From positions 5,607,501 to 5,671,500 of the forward strand of contig NC_062242.1 of the NCBI RefSeq assembly GCF_905475465.1: DNA of 64,000 nucleotides, in the 5' to 3' direction. The translations under genes and the position numbers were made by a program. Of the stretch, positions 37,101-45,499 are shown one piece after another. The stretch is from Pieris napi. Taxonomy: Eukaryota > Arthropoda > Insecta > Lepidoptera > Pieridae. The notes under the pieces were generated by a model. The model ran no database searches. It had not been told where the DNA came from and saw nothing but the letters and a program-made list of their open reading frames with translations. Numbering within the stretch: position 1 is the stretch's first letter; each line of letters begins with the position of its first letter.

Positions 37101-37457
37101 AGATAATTTCAGCAAGCTTTGCGTATTTTTTAGATTTAACACGCGGTGTTCAAAAACATTACTTAGCAATATATGATACTGTTGAGTACCTACTGTTAAC
37201 ATTAAGGAAAAATATGAGCCTGAAGCTAAACAGTATGTTCCATTAGTGTCATAAAAGGCAGAATATCGGAATAACCGCGAGCCCGGCCCATATCCACGTG
37301 TGAAAATGCGCAGTAACATTTTATACGGGATCTAAATGTGAGCAGATGGCACAATGCGAATCGCTGGTAGTACGGCGTGGCCACAATCCGCCATTACATT
37401 TTATGCAAACACGAATGATTTCAGTACAATATCCGAAGCCAGCCTTTTACAATGTTT
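34151..37457. other. AT-rich non-coding stretch
   Basis: No gene is seen. At 35281-35325 AGAGCGAAACGAAGTTCGCG plus TGGGCAGC looks like the end of a dispersed lepidopteran repeat. A T-run of 14 lies at 35758-35771. Confidence 0.5.
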
Positions 37458-37468
37458 ATGGAATAGTC
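37458..37468. repeat. Left target-site duplication of the RTE-type LINE
   Basis: ATGGAATAGTC here is repeated exactly at 39316-39326, flanking the LINE insertion on both sides. Confidence 0.8.
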
Positions 37469-39315
37469 AAATAGGCAAGAATTAGTAAAGAAATAAAAGA
37501 AAACATTAGGAAAGACAGGAGACAACATCGTATGGAAACAATAGAGAGACATATTAGACAGACAGGAGGAATAAAGAAGGCGTACAAAGAATTAACTAAC
37601 AAGAAAGACTGGATTGTTAAGATGGAAGATAGAAGAGGAGCGAAGAAAATTGGTAGACAAGAAATACTCAAAATCGCTACTGACTACTACACCGAACTAT
37701 ACAAAAATAACACAAATAAAAGAGAAATAGACTTACCAGAGTACGAAACGGTACCTTACATCATGCAGGAAGAAACTGAAAAAGCTATTGACACACAGAA
37801 AAATTATAAAACTCCAGGGCCAGATGGCATTACTAATGAAATACTAAAGCAAACGAAGGTAGCAGTGGCACCGATACTTACAGAAATTTTCAACTACGTG
37901 ATAAACACAGAAATCATCCCAAAACAGTGGACTGAATCCATCATAATCCTTATATTCAAGAAAGGGAATCACTGCGATATTGGAAACTATAGACCCATCA
38001 GTCTAATGTCTAACATTTACAAGATTTTTGCAAAGATTATTTTGGAAAGAATAGGAAGGAAATTAGATGAGCAACAACCCATTGAACAGGCAGGATTCCG
38101 TAAAGATTTCTCGGTGCTAGACCACATCCACACTGTAAGACAAATTATAGAAAAATACAATGAGTACCAGCTTGTATACTACATAGCTTTTATTGATTAC
38201 AGTAAGGCTTTCGATTCTTTGATACACTCAAAAATCTGGGAAGCCTTAAAGGAACTGGGTATAGAGCACAAATATATAAGAATTATAAAAAACATTTATA
38301 AACACAGTTCGGCTTGTATCCGCCTAGAAAAAGAAGGAAATAAATTTCAAATACAAAAAGGCGTGAGACAGGGTGACCCCCTTTCACCAACACTCTTTGT
38401 GGCCGTAATAGAAATGATCTTCAGGAATCTGGAATGGAGGGACATGGGTATAACTATTAATGGCCGCGCGCTAACGCACCTACGATTCGCTGATGATATC
38501 GTATTATTTGCAAAAACACCAGCTGATCTAAACAAGATGATAAATGATCTAGCATCGGAAAGTGCAAAGGCCGGATTGAAGCTAAACCCGGAAAAAACAA
38601 AAATCATGACCAATGGCAACAAAGACCCTGTAATAGTGGAGCAGAACCAAATCTCCTACGTGGAAGAATATTTATACCTCGGTCAACTGATGTATCCAGA
38701 CGATAACGGAAACAAAGAAGTCGAAAGAAGAGTTGCAAACAGCTGGAAAAAATATTGGAGCCTAAAAGAAGTGATGAAAGACAAGACCCTACACAATTCA
38801 ACGAAAAGCAAATTATTTAACACATGCATCCTGCCAGTGCTGGCTTACGGGAGCGAAACATGGGCTTTAACAAAAAACGTAACAAATAAACTCTCCGTAT
38901 GTCAACATGCCATGGAAAGGAGCATGACTGGGATCAAAAGAAAAGACAAAGTAAGGAGTAGCAACATCAGAGGAAAGACTAAGGTACAGGACATAACTTT
39001 GAAAATAAGAAGACAAAAGTGGAAATGGGCAGGCCACATGATCAGGGGAAAGGACAAATGGAGTAAAATAATCACACAATGGTACCCAAGAGATGGAAAG
39101 AGAAAGAGAGGTAGACCACAAAAAAGGTGGGACGACGACATTATACAAGTCGCGGGAACAACATGGGGTAGAGTGGCCATAGAAAGGCCAGAATGGAGAA
39201 GGTTGGAGGAGGCCTTTGCCATCTGGCAAACGGACAAGCAAAAGTGGAAGAAAAGTACAATATACGAAAAATAAAGAAAAATACTGGCATGTCCGAATAG
39301 AGGCTATAATAATAA
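37469..39315 (+). mobile_element. 5'-truncated RTE-type LINE insertion
   Basis: The insertion is bounded by 11-bp direct repeats ATGGAATAGTC. It begins inside the coding sequence. The first in-frame codons after the TAG at 37472-37474 are already RTE-type protein, so the endonuclease half was never copied. It ends 41 bp after the stop codon in CTATAATAATAA. That very short 3' end with a simple TAA-like repeat is usual for the RTE clade. Length is 1847 bp. It has the hallmarks of target-primed reverse transcription. Confidence 0.85.
37475..39274 (+). CDS. RTE-type LINE reverse transcriptase, intact frame but N-terminally truncated
   Basis: A single uninterrupted frame of 600 codons runs from 37475 to the TAA at 39272-39274. 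The first ATG is at 37532 (580 codons). In order it shows the linker to RT, NYRPISLMSNIYKIFAKII (RT block 2), DYSKAFDSL (catalytic Asp), KGVRQGDPLSPTLF, and FADD (residues 319-322 counted from the ATG). The thumb-like LGQLMYPDDN region and YGSETWALT follow. The C-terminal AGHMIRGKDKW and RKRGRPQKRWDDD motif is typical of RTE proteins. RT motifs are all present, but the apurinic-like endonuclease is missing, so the protein could not launch its own insertion. The lack of stops suggests a young copy. There is no promoter of its own. Confidence 0.9.
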   Translation, partial: ARISKEIKENIRKDRRQHRMETIERHIRQTGGIKKAYKELTNKKDWIVKMEDRRGAKKIGRQEILKIATDYYTELYKNNTNKREIDLPEYETVPYIMQEETEKAIDTQKNYKTPGPDGITNEILKQTKVAVAPILTEIFNYVINTEIIPKQWTESIIILIFKKGNHCDIGNYRPISLMSNIYKIFAKIILERIGRKLDEQQPIEQAGFRKDFSVLDHIHTVRQIIEKYNEYQLVYYIAFIDYSKAFDSLIHSKIWEALKELGIEHKYIRIIKNIYKHSSACIRLEKEGNKFQIQKGVRQGDPLSPTLFVAVIEMIFRNLEWRDMGITINGRALTHLRFADDIVLFAKTPADLNKMINDLASESAKAGLKLNPEKTKIMTNGNKDPVIVEQNQISYVEEYLYLGQLMYPDDNGNKEVERRVANSWKKYWSLKEVMKDKTLHNSTKSKLFNTCILPVLAYGSETWALTKNVTNKLSVCQHAMERSMTGIKRKDKVRSSNIRGKTKVQDITLKIRRQKWKWAGHMIRGKDKWSKIITQWYPRDGKRKRGRPQKRWDDDIIQVAGTTWGRVAIERPEWRRLEEAFAIWQTDKQKWKKSTIYEK

Positions 39316-39326
39316 ATGGAATAGTC
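39316..39326. repeat. Right target-site duplication of the RTE-type LINE
   Basis: Exact second copy of ATGGAATAGTC, directly after the CTATAATAATAA end of the element. Confidence 0.8.
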
Positions 39327-39721
39327 GGGCATGAGCGACGCTGATTCAACCGTGAAACCGTGTTGTTACCGAGACCAAACCTAATTACCTGTGTCATAAT
39401 GCACAATAATATTATGCAAACATTTTACGATAAAATGTTTTATGGTCTCCTTTGTGGTGTTCTACATTATTAATGTCGTATGTCCGGTTTGTAAAATGAG
39501 TTAAACAATATACGGGCGTAGGAATTAGAAGTACTTTTAGTAAGAGGACTACTGATTTTAATACTTATTATATTAACGAAAATCGTATTTCACATCTTCT
39601 AGTGTAACCTATAAGAATGGCAACGTAAGTGCTACATAGGCGTAGCTGGTTGTCAAAGCTATTTTTAAGCTTAATTTTTTCTAAAATATTCCTTACGTCT
39701 TAATATAATATAATAATATTA

Positions 39722-40005
39722 TGCCTAACGCCTAAATGTTCACGTAATATTTTTTGAACTTGACTCATACCAATGCCTAGGCTTGCTGTGCGTCGCACAG
39801 CACTGATGTTATCTTCAGTAGTCGCTGTTAAAGGACGTCCCTCACGCGGATCATCATGGTGATTGCTACGTCCACGCTTAAACTCGTTAAACCAATTGTA
39901 ATAGTGGCACGAGATGGGGCTTCATAAAGAAATGCTAATCGCAGCCTATCATAGCTTTGTTGTTGAGTAAGCCCACAACGAAAGTTATAATAAATCAATA
40001 AAAAA
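39722..40005 (-). pseudogene. mariner transposase N-terminal pseudogene
   Basis: Reading on the minus strand from about 40000, the frame gives CGLTQQQSYDRLRLAFLYEA, then PSRATI. After a 1-nt slip near 39895 it continues as NWFNEFKRGRSNHHDD, PREGRPLTAT, NISAVR and MSQVQKILREHLGV. This is the paired helix-turn-helix DNA-binding region of mariner transposases (EAPS.ATI..W..EF+RGR, GRP.TA, I.AVR, .ILREHLG). The catalytic DD34D domain does not follow; at about 39720 it fades into AT-rich DNA. No mariner terminal repeat was found. It lies between the RTE insertion and the gypsy element. Confidence 0.8.
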
Positions 40006-40160
40006 AGTTAATGTTATAAAATATAAATAATATTATTCGTTTTGAATACAATCTTGTAGGTGGTTTGTGTGTCACTGAACCACGAAAGTAGGCGTCGGGA
40101 TTTCTAATTTGCATAATTTTACCTAACCACCAAATAACATACCCTTAAAAAAATATATAT

Positions 40161-40438
40161 TCTTATAAAACAATCTCCACAGAGCAAGTCGGACCGAGTG
40201 AGGGGTAACAGAGTGGAGTGGAACTGGGAACACCGGAAATGTGGCGATTGGCGCGCGGACGTGACAGACGCGGGAGTTTTTTGTTATTTATGGTGGCGTT
40301 GTGTAAAAGATTGTCTTCTGGTTGCGTATAATTTTCATTGTGGTATTTTAGTTAATTAAAAATTGTTTTGTAAGGAATAAAACTTCCTAGGTTGAGTGTT
40401 TTGTTACTTTTAATATTTATAGTTTGTGATTTCCAAGA
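40161..40438 (+). repeat. 5' LTR of the gypsy element
   Basis: TATAAAA at 40164-40170 sits right at the start and AATAAA at 40376-40381 near the end with a GT-rich stretch after it, so U3 is extremely short and the LTR has both promoter and polyadenylation signals. No difference from the 3' LTR was seen. Confidence 0.92.
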
Positions 40439-40465
40439 TCAGAAGTGGGATAACCACGCGTTTAG
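40439..40465 (+). promoter_or_regulatory. Candidate primer-binding site region
   Basis: Directly after the LTR comes TCAGAAG and then TGGGATAACCACGCG. A TGG start at 40446 would pair with a tRNA 3' CCA end. I cannot name the tRNA. The 7-nt offset from the LTR is larger than usual. Confidence 0.3.
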
Positions 40466-40555
40466 ACCGTTTGTTTTCTAAATTTAGTACTTATTAGTGT
40501 TCAGTATTGGAGGAACCTTATCTCGGCCGTAAGTTTTATTTCTTATAAAAGCAAA

Positions 40556-41905
40556 ATGTCTGGTCTTTCGTCTCGACTCGAGGGACAAAGGCATAGTCGC
40601 GAAAAACGGCGTTCTAGTTGTCGCGAAGCACGTCGCGATAGTGTAGATTCCCGATATACGCCGCCTGGTAGAAGTCTCTATAGTAGTTCATCAAACCGCC
40701 GGAATCGGACTTCCAGGCGTCGTGATGTATCGCACGACCCTCATAGCTCTCGTAAACGCCGCGATAGTTCACGCTATGTAGCTTTTGATAGGATTCTTAG
40801 TAGATTAGAAGTGATCGAAGCTAGACTACCTGTATCCGTAGATAGCGTGAGTCCGTCGCGTCCTGTGAACGGGAGTCATTTAGTTTCTACTCCATTGGCT
40901 GTACAGAGTTCTGCTAGTAAGCCAGGCTCAGGCATGGCTGAAGAGGTTATTGAGGGTAGTATTCCACACACACTGGATATGAAAACCAGTGAAGCAAAGG
41001 AGGAGGGGAGCGGTATTGTTGAAGCATTGACTGCATTGTTCAAAGCAAAGTCTCACAACTTTTATATATCGCCTTTTGATCCAAATGTACACGACTTTGA
41101 TGTTTGGTGCAACGAGGTTGACCGTGCCCGGCTTCTAAATAATTGGGATGATCACGAATGTTTAGGACGGATAGGTAGTTGTTTGAAAGGAGATGCGAAG
41201 TTGTGGTTAAACGATTGGGTGACAAATGATCGATCGTGGAGTAATTTTAAACTAGAATTTAGATCGTTATGTCCACGTAACGTTGACATGGCTTCTGTAT
41301 TATTTGAGGTAATGAGTACAAACTCTAATAAGTTTTCTACTTATGCGGAATACGCGCGTAAATCTTTGCTACGTCTTAATATCGTTAAAGGTTTATCCGA
41401 TGAGCTGAAAACCGCTATTGTTGTTCGAGGCATTAGCGATCCCCAAATAAAAGCCGCGGCCACAAATGCTAAATTACACTCAAAAGGTTTGATTGAATTT
41501 TTATCTGTTTATATAAAACCTAAATACGATTACCGCCAATCTAACAATACCGTTCGTTCTTTTAGTAGTTCAGGTCCGTCTTTCACGCGAAAACGCGAGG
41601 CGTCTAGGTTTGATAATAATAAAATTACTTGCCACACCTGTGGAAAATTAGGTCATAAGAAATGGCATTGTCCTAAACAACTTAGAGCTGATCCTACGAC
41701 TTCTACTCAGAGTGACAGTTTCACAAAACCATCTCCAATTGCATTAAGCGACAATCAGAATAGGTCAGTTAAATATTGCACATTTTGTAAGCGTAAGGGA
41801 CATTTGATAGATTCATGTTTTCAAAAACAGCGTTCTAACAGTGGTGATAAAAAAATCAATGAAGTAAATTTTTGCTTAGACTTGACCCCAAACAAAGTAA
41901 CGTAA
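40556..41905 (+). CDS. gag: Gag polyprotein of the gypsy element
   Basis: A 449-residue intact Gag. The ATG at 40556 is the first in a good context (GCAAAATG) after about 117 nt of leader. The N-terminal 80 residues are rich in Ser and Arg (RNA-binding-like). A capsid-like middle follows from about 160, with PFDPNVHDFDVWCNEVDRA and LKGDAKLWLNDW. The nucleocapsid has two CCHC zinc knuckles, CHTCGKLGHKKWHC at residue 359 and CTFCKRKGHLIDSC at residue 408, both with C-X2-C-X4-H-X4-C spacing. Gag builds the virus-like particle and packages the RNA. The last 43 nt overlap pol in the -1 frame, so most ribosomes stop here and a minority continue into pol. No stop or frameshift breaks the frame. Confidence 0.95.
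   Translation: MSGLSSRLEGQRHSREKRRSSCREARRDSVDSRYTPPGRSLYSSSSNRRNRTSRRRDVSHDPHSSRKRRDSSRYVAFDRILSRLEVIEARLPVSVDSVSPSRPVNGSHLVSTPLAVQSSASKPGSGMAEEVIEGSIPHTLDMKTSEAKEEGSGIVEALTALFKAKSHNFYISPFDPNVHDFDVWCNEVDRARLLNNWDDHECLGRIGSCLKGDAKLWLNDWVTNDRSWSNFKLEFRSLCPRNVDMASVLFEVMSTNSNKFSTYAEYARKSLLRLNIVKGLSDELKTAIVVRGISDPQIKAAATNAKLHSKGLIEFLSVYIKPKYDYRQSNNTVRSFSSSGPSFTRKREASRFDNNKITCHTCGKLGHKKWHCPKQLRADPTTSTQSDSFTKPSPIALSDNQNRSVKYCTFCKRKGHLIDSCFQKQRSNSGDKKINEVNFCLDLTPNKVT
41866..41872 (+). promoter_or_regulatory. -1 ribosomal frameshift slippery site, A AAT TTT
   Basis: In the gag frame the codons are GTA AAT TTT TGC, giving the X XXY YYZ heptamer AAATTTT. The pol frame is closed by TGA at 41860-41862 and opens only from 41863, and gag stops at 41905, so the shift must occur within this 43-nt window. 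After a -1 slip the next codon is TTG at 41872. A hairpin GTACTT/AAGTAC (41914-41929) lies 41 nt downstream, farther than the usual 5-9 nt spacing. Confidence 0.7.
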
Positions 41906-44148
41906 TATCAGCAGTACTTCAAAAAGTACCAGTCGATGTTTTGATCGATAGTGGGTCGGATATTTCTTTGATTTCAGAGTCAGTACTGAGATATTTTAAT
42001 TTGAATAGAGTGCCAACTTATCGCTTGATGCGTGGAATTGGAAGTCAAGAAATTGAGTCGACTTCTCTAATTACGACAGTAATAGAATTTCCTGAAGTGT
42101 CATTAGAAATAGATTTATTTGTTGTTCCTTCTCAGTGCATAAATGCACCCATTTTGATTGGTACCGACGTACTGAACCGAAAGGGTTTGACATACATTCG
42201 AAGTAATGGAGAACAGCGGCTTGTAAGGTCTGGTATTGTACCGATTGTGCAGCATGTGGTCGCGGTGGACGATGGGAGTGTCAGGACCCCATTAATTGGT
42301 GCAGATAGGGATAGATTACTAACGATAATTCACGAATTTTCGGATTTATTTATCTCTGGCACTGCGGCCTCCACCGTGAACACAGGCAGCATGGAAATTC
42401 GATTAACTTCGACTACCCCGATAAGTCATCGTCCTTATAAACTTTCGATAGATGAAAAGAATAGAGTTCGTGACATTGTCAGCGATTTGCTCAGTAAGGG
42501 TATAATTCGGGAGTCTCAGTCTGACTACGCTAGTCCTATTATTTTGGTCAAAAAGAAAGACGGCAGTGATAGAATGTGTGTCGATTATCGGGCTCTCAAT
42601 TCTATCACTGTCAAGGAGAGATTTCCCTTGCCGCTAATCGATGACCATGTTGACAAGCTTGGCAGCTATAAAATCTTCACCAGTCTTGATATGGCTACTG
42701 GATTTCACCAGGTGCCAATAAGGGACGATGACTCAATCAGCAAGACTGCCTTCGTGACACCTGAAGGACATTATGAATATTTGAAAATGCCCTATGGGTT
42801 GGCCAATGCACCAATTGTTTATCAGAGAATCATTTCCAAAACTTTAAAAACATTAATAGATGCTGGCAAAGCCCTTACGTATATAGACGACGTTTTATTA
42901 CTGTCAAATTCAGTAGAGGAAGGCCTGGACACGTTGAAAGAAGTTTTACATACATTAAAAACAGCGGGATTTTCTATTAATTTAAAAAAATGTAGCTTTT
43001 TAGACTCAGAAATTGAATACTTGGGGCGATTGATCGGTCATGGTCAGGTCAGACCGAGTCTGGGGAAGGTCGATGCACTTATTAGATCTCCAAAACCCAC
43101 AAATGTCAAGGAGGTTCGCCAGTTTCTAGGCTTAGCGGGATATTTCCGTCGCTACATATCGGGTTACGCTTCTAAGACCGCATGTATAGCAAAGTTGTTA
43201 AGAAAAGGGTTACCATTTTTGTGGGGTGCTGAGCAGGATACTGCTCGCGATTATATAATTCACTGTTTGACAAATGAACCGGTTTTAGCGATATTCAATC
43301 CCCGGCTGCCTACGGAACTTCACACCGATGCAAGTGCTATTGGTCTTGGTGCTATTTTGTTACAGGAACATGCCGGTAGGGGAAAGAGGGTTGTCGGTTA
43401 TTTTAGTAAGTCCACCCAGGGCGCAGAGTCACGGTACCACAGCTATGAGCTGGAGACCTTGGCTGTCGTACGTGCGCTCCAGCACTTCCGCCACTATTTG
43501 ATTGGTATAGCCTTTAAAATAGTGACTGATTGCAATTCATTAAAATTGACGGAGCGTAAAAAAGATCTGTTGCCTCGAGTTGCGCGCTGGTGGGTGTATT
43601 TACAAGATTTTAATTTTACTTTAGATTATCGAAAAGGGGCTTTAATGCAACATGCAGATTTTCTGAGCCGTAATCCTCCTCTTTCCACTGCCAATGTGTC
43701 TCATATTCGGAATCCAAGCAGCTGGGCGAAGATCGCTCAAACCGCTGATGTGGAGACACAAGAGTTAATTTCTAGATTAAGAGACGGGCAGCTTGACGAT
43801 ACTAGGTATGTGATAAAAAATGATTTGTTGTACTACAAATTTACACCAACTGGGGAAGACCCGCGACTCTTGTGTTACATCCCTAAGGGTCACAGACTCA
43901 GTTTGTTGAGGGTGTTCCACGATGAACATGATCATATTGGGACTGACAGAACAACTGACTTAATATTAAGACACTTTTGGTTTCCTAGTTTGCGACAGTT
44001 TGTAAAAAAGTACATAAGTTATTGTCTAGTATGTTTAGCACATAAAAAAGTTCCCAGGGCTCCGTCACAACCGATTCAATCCTGGACAAAGCCAGATATC
44101 CCTTTTTCTATTATACATACCGATGTCCTAGGGCCGCTCCAAGAGTGA
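41872..44148 (+). CDS. pol: Pol polyprotein: protease, reverse transcriptase, RNase H, integrase zinc finger
   Basis: 758 codons expressed by a -1 shift from gag, counted here from TTG at 41872. The aspartic protease has IDSGSDISLIS (Asp-Ser-Gly at 26-28). Reverse transcriptase spans about 190-370, with CVDYRALNSITV, FTSLDMATGFHQV and the YIDD box at 337-340. RNase H has HTDASAIGLGAIL (Asp 486) and TDCNSL (Asp 553), with a Glu in SYELETLAVV. The integrase N-terminal HHCC finger has its His pair from 683 and Cys at 718 and 721. The first catalytic Asp of integrase is at 751 (IIHTDVLGP). The frame then stops at 44148 by TGA. Family integrases continue directly, so this stop reflects a break and not a natural end. 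All enzyme motifs up to that point are complete. Confidence 0.95.
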   Translation: MLRLDPKQSNVISAVLQKVPVDVLIDSGSDISLISESVLRYFNLNRVPTYRLMRGIGSQEIESTSLITTVIEFPEVSLEIDLFVVPSQCINAPILIGTDVLNRKGLTYIRSNGEQRLVRSGIVPIVQHVVAVDDGSVRTPLIGADRDRLLTIIHEFSDLFISGTAASTVNTGSMEIRLTSTTPISHRPYKLSIDEKNRVRDIVSDLLSKGIIRESQSDYASPIILVKKKDGSDRMCVDYRALNSITVKERFPLPLIDDHVDKLGSYKIFTSLDMATGFHQVPIRDDDSISKTAFVTPEGHYEYLKMPYGLANAPIVYQRIISKTLKTLIDAGKALTYIDDVLLLSNSVEEGLDTLKEVLHTLKTAGFSINLKKCSFLDSEIEYLGRLIGHGQVRPSLGKVDALIRSPKPTNVKEVRQFLGLAGYFRRYISGYASKTACIAKLLRKGLPFLWGAEQDTARDYIIHCLTNEPVLAIFNPRLPTELHTDASAIGLGAILLQEHAGRGKRVVGYFSKSTQGAESRYHSYELETLAVVRALQHFRHYLIGIAFKIVTDCNSLKLTERKKDLLPRVARWWVYLQDFNFTLDYRKGALMQHADFLSRNPPLSTANVSHIRNPSSWAKIAQTADVETQELISRLRDGQLDDTRYVIKNDLLYYKFTPTGEDPRLLCYIPKGHRLSLLRVFHDEHDHIGTDRTTDLILRHFWFPSLRQFVKKYISYCLVCLAHKKVPRAPSQPIQSWTKPDIPFSIIHTDVLGPLQE

Positions 44149-44948
44149 TTATAGTGGATGCATTTTCCAAGTATTGTTTGCTCTACTCTCTGTACAGACA
44201 AAACACTGACGAGCTAAAACGAGTTTTTTCAAATGCGGTGTCATTATTTGGTACGCCGTCTACAATAGTATGTGATCGCGCTAGAATGTTCGAAAGCGCT
44301 ACATTCCAAAATTGGGTCAGTGATTTGGGATGCTCGATACATTTTATCACGCCTGGTATGCACCGTGAAAATGGGCAAGCGGAGCGGTACTGCAGGACAG
44401 TTCTCAACATGCTACGTGTTGAAGTAGGCAACAAAGGTTCCCAATGGTCCGATGTGCTGTGGAGGATGCAGCTCACTTTGAATATCTCCAAGCAAAGTAC
44501 CACGCAGACGTCACCACTACAGTTACTGGTCGGTATTGACGCAGTTACTCCAGTCATCAGATCGTTAGTGCGAGATGTGGCACTTACTAACTCTAATCCC
44601 AATCGGGAGGCTCTTTTAACTCTTCGCAGACAACGAGCTTCGGAACTCCTTGCAACCAATCAACAGCGCCAGGATGCCTACGTTAACGAGGGTCGACGGC
44701 AGCCACTCACTTTTGCTGTCGGAGACTTTGTGTTTGTGAGCAAGACGGCACAAATCACCGGCAAACTGGACTCCGGCATGCGCGGGCCTTACAAGGTTAT
44801 TCGCGCGTTACCGTGCCACCGTTACGAGTTAGAGCTACTAGCTGGTTCCTATGGGAAAAAGACCCAAGCTGCAGCTGAAAATATGATGTTGAGGCAAGGC
44901 GAGTGGACGCCGGATGCGTGCTCAGTTTTTTTTGAGACTGGTGAGTGA
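44145..44948 (+). CDS. pol: Integrase catalytic core and GPY/F module, out of frame with pol
   Basis: This frame resumes pol one base back (-1) from the preceding frame. It begins IIVDAFSKYCLLY, then has VCDRARMF (second catalytic Asp, residue 44) and HRENGQAERY (Glu 80). The Asp-Glu gap is exactly 35 residues, as in DD35E integrases. A C-terminal GPY/F module (MRGPYKVIRALP, near 212) follows. Compared with relatives, the stretch between DVLGP and VDAFSKY is too short by perhaps nine residues and shifted in frame. I infer a small deletion, which would inactivate integration by this copy. The first codon is GTG, so there is no start of its own. It stops at TGA 44946-44948, just inside a possible 5' splice site at 44940/44941. 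Confidence 0.85.
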   Translation: MIIVDAFSKYCLLYSLYRQNTDELKRVFSNAVSLFGTPSTIVCDRARMFESATFQNWVSDLGCSIHFITPGMHRENGQAERYCRTVLNMLRVEVGNKGSQWSDVLWRMQLTLNISKQSTTQTSPLQLLVGIDAVTPVIRSLVRDVALTNSNPNREALLTLRRQRASELLATNQQRQDAYVNEGRRQPLTFAVGDFVFVSKTAQITGKLDSGMRGPYKVIRALPCHRYELELLAGSYGKKTQAAAENMMLRQGEWTPDACSVFFETGE

Positions 44949-45499
44949 TGTCAGTGGTGCTAATGTGTTTAGACCACATAGAGAACATGCAAAGGTATGG
45001 GTCTCTGTTTCAAATTTTTGTGGTGCTAATGTGTTTAGGCCACATAGAGAACATGCAAAGGTATGGGTCTCTGTTACAAATTTTTGTGGTGCTAATGTGT
45101 TTAGGCCACATAGAGAACATACAAAGGTATGGGTCTCTGTTACAAATTTTTCTGGTGCTAATGTGTTTAGGCCACTTAGAGAACATGCAAAATGTATGGG
45201 TCTCTGTTTTAACAAATTGTCGCTTATGAGAGCACTAGAAGCCGCTGTGGTTACAACAGTGTATGGCAAGATACTGAGTTTTATTTTTATTTGTGTTAAG
45301 TCTGAAGCTATCTAATTCTGTAATATTTGCTTTTTGATAGACCTTATCTGTGTGCGCTTGAGTGCACGCTTGCGCACATAGTACTGGTAATTGAGAAATA
45401 GAGATAAATGTCATTTTTCATCCCTCTAATCCAGGATATATGCTTCAGGCTATAACACTAAACTAAGTAAATTACTTACAAGTTCCTTCTATGTTTCAG
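44941..45499 (+). other. Possible intron in the pol 3' region
   Basis: The interval starts CTG|GTGAGTG and ends with a pyrimidine-rich GTTCCTTCTATGTTTCAG, with ACTAAAC and CTAAG as branch candidates 30-45 nt before. Removing these 559 bp joins ACT-G to AG-ACT in frame. The pol frame then runs 43 more codons to a stop at 45628-45630. The tail is rich in Asp, Glu, Asn, Ala and Ser, similar in style to Pol C-termini in this group, and stops within the first bases of the 3' LTR. The alternative is that TGA at 44946 is the true end and this is 3' untranslated sequence. No transcript evidence is available. Confidence 0.45.
44955..45219 (+). repeat. 66-bp tandem repeat, four copies, inside the gypsy element
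   Basis: Copies start with TGGTGCTAATGTG at 44955, 45021, 45087 and 45153, an exact period of 66. Copies differ by a few bases, mainly in the last. Because 66 is a multiple of three, the array is open in several frames on both strands, including a plus-strand frame 44914-45315. These long frames are a by-product. It lies wholly in the candidate intron or 3' untranslated region. Confidence 0.92.

Noticed and set aside
38347..39406. Several minus-strand open frames opposite the RTE LINE
   Set aside because: They mirror the intact RT frame on the plus strand and lack recognisable motifs.
37401..39422. A second 11-bp direct repeat (TTATGCAAACA at 37401 and 39412) outside the RTE LINE as its target duplication
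   Set aside because: ATGGAATAGTC abuts the coding start and the TAATAATAA end exactly, so it explains the insertion better. The outer pair leaves unexplained sequence on both sides and is probably chance.
40300..40460. Self-priming of the gypsy element (LTR CTTCTG pairing with CAGAAG after the LTR)
   Set aside because: Only six bases match, and not at a plausible transcript 5' end.
44183..44659. 158-codon minus-strand frame opposite the integrase
   Set aside because: Shadow of the integrase, which has clear DD35E motifs on the plus strand.
44955..45219. CRISPR-like array
   Set aside because: Units are contiguous 66-bp tandem copies without spacers, inside a retrotransposon of a eukaryote.
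44914..45315. Separate 133-codon gene (or an opposite-strand 115-codon gene) between integrase and the 3' LTR
   Set aside because: Both frames are open only because the 66-bp tandem repeat is a multiple of three. The peptide is a repeat of one 22-residue unit with no family resemblance.
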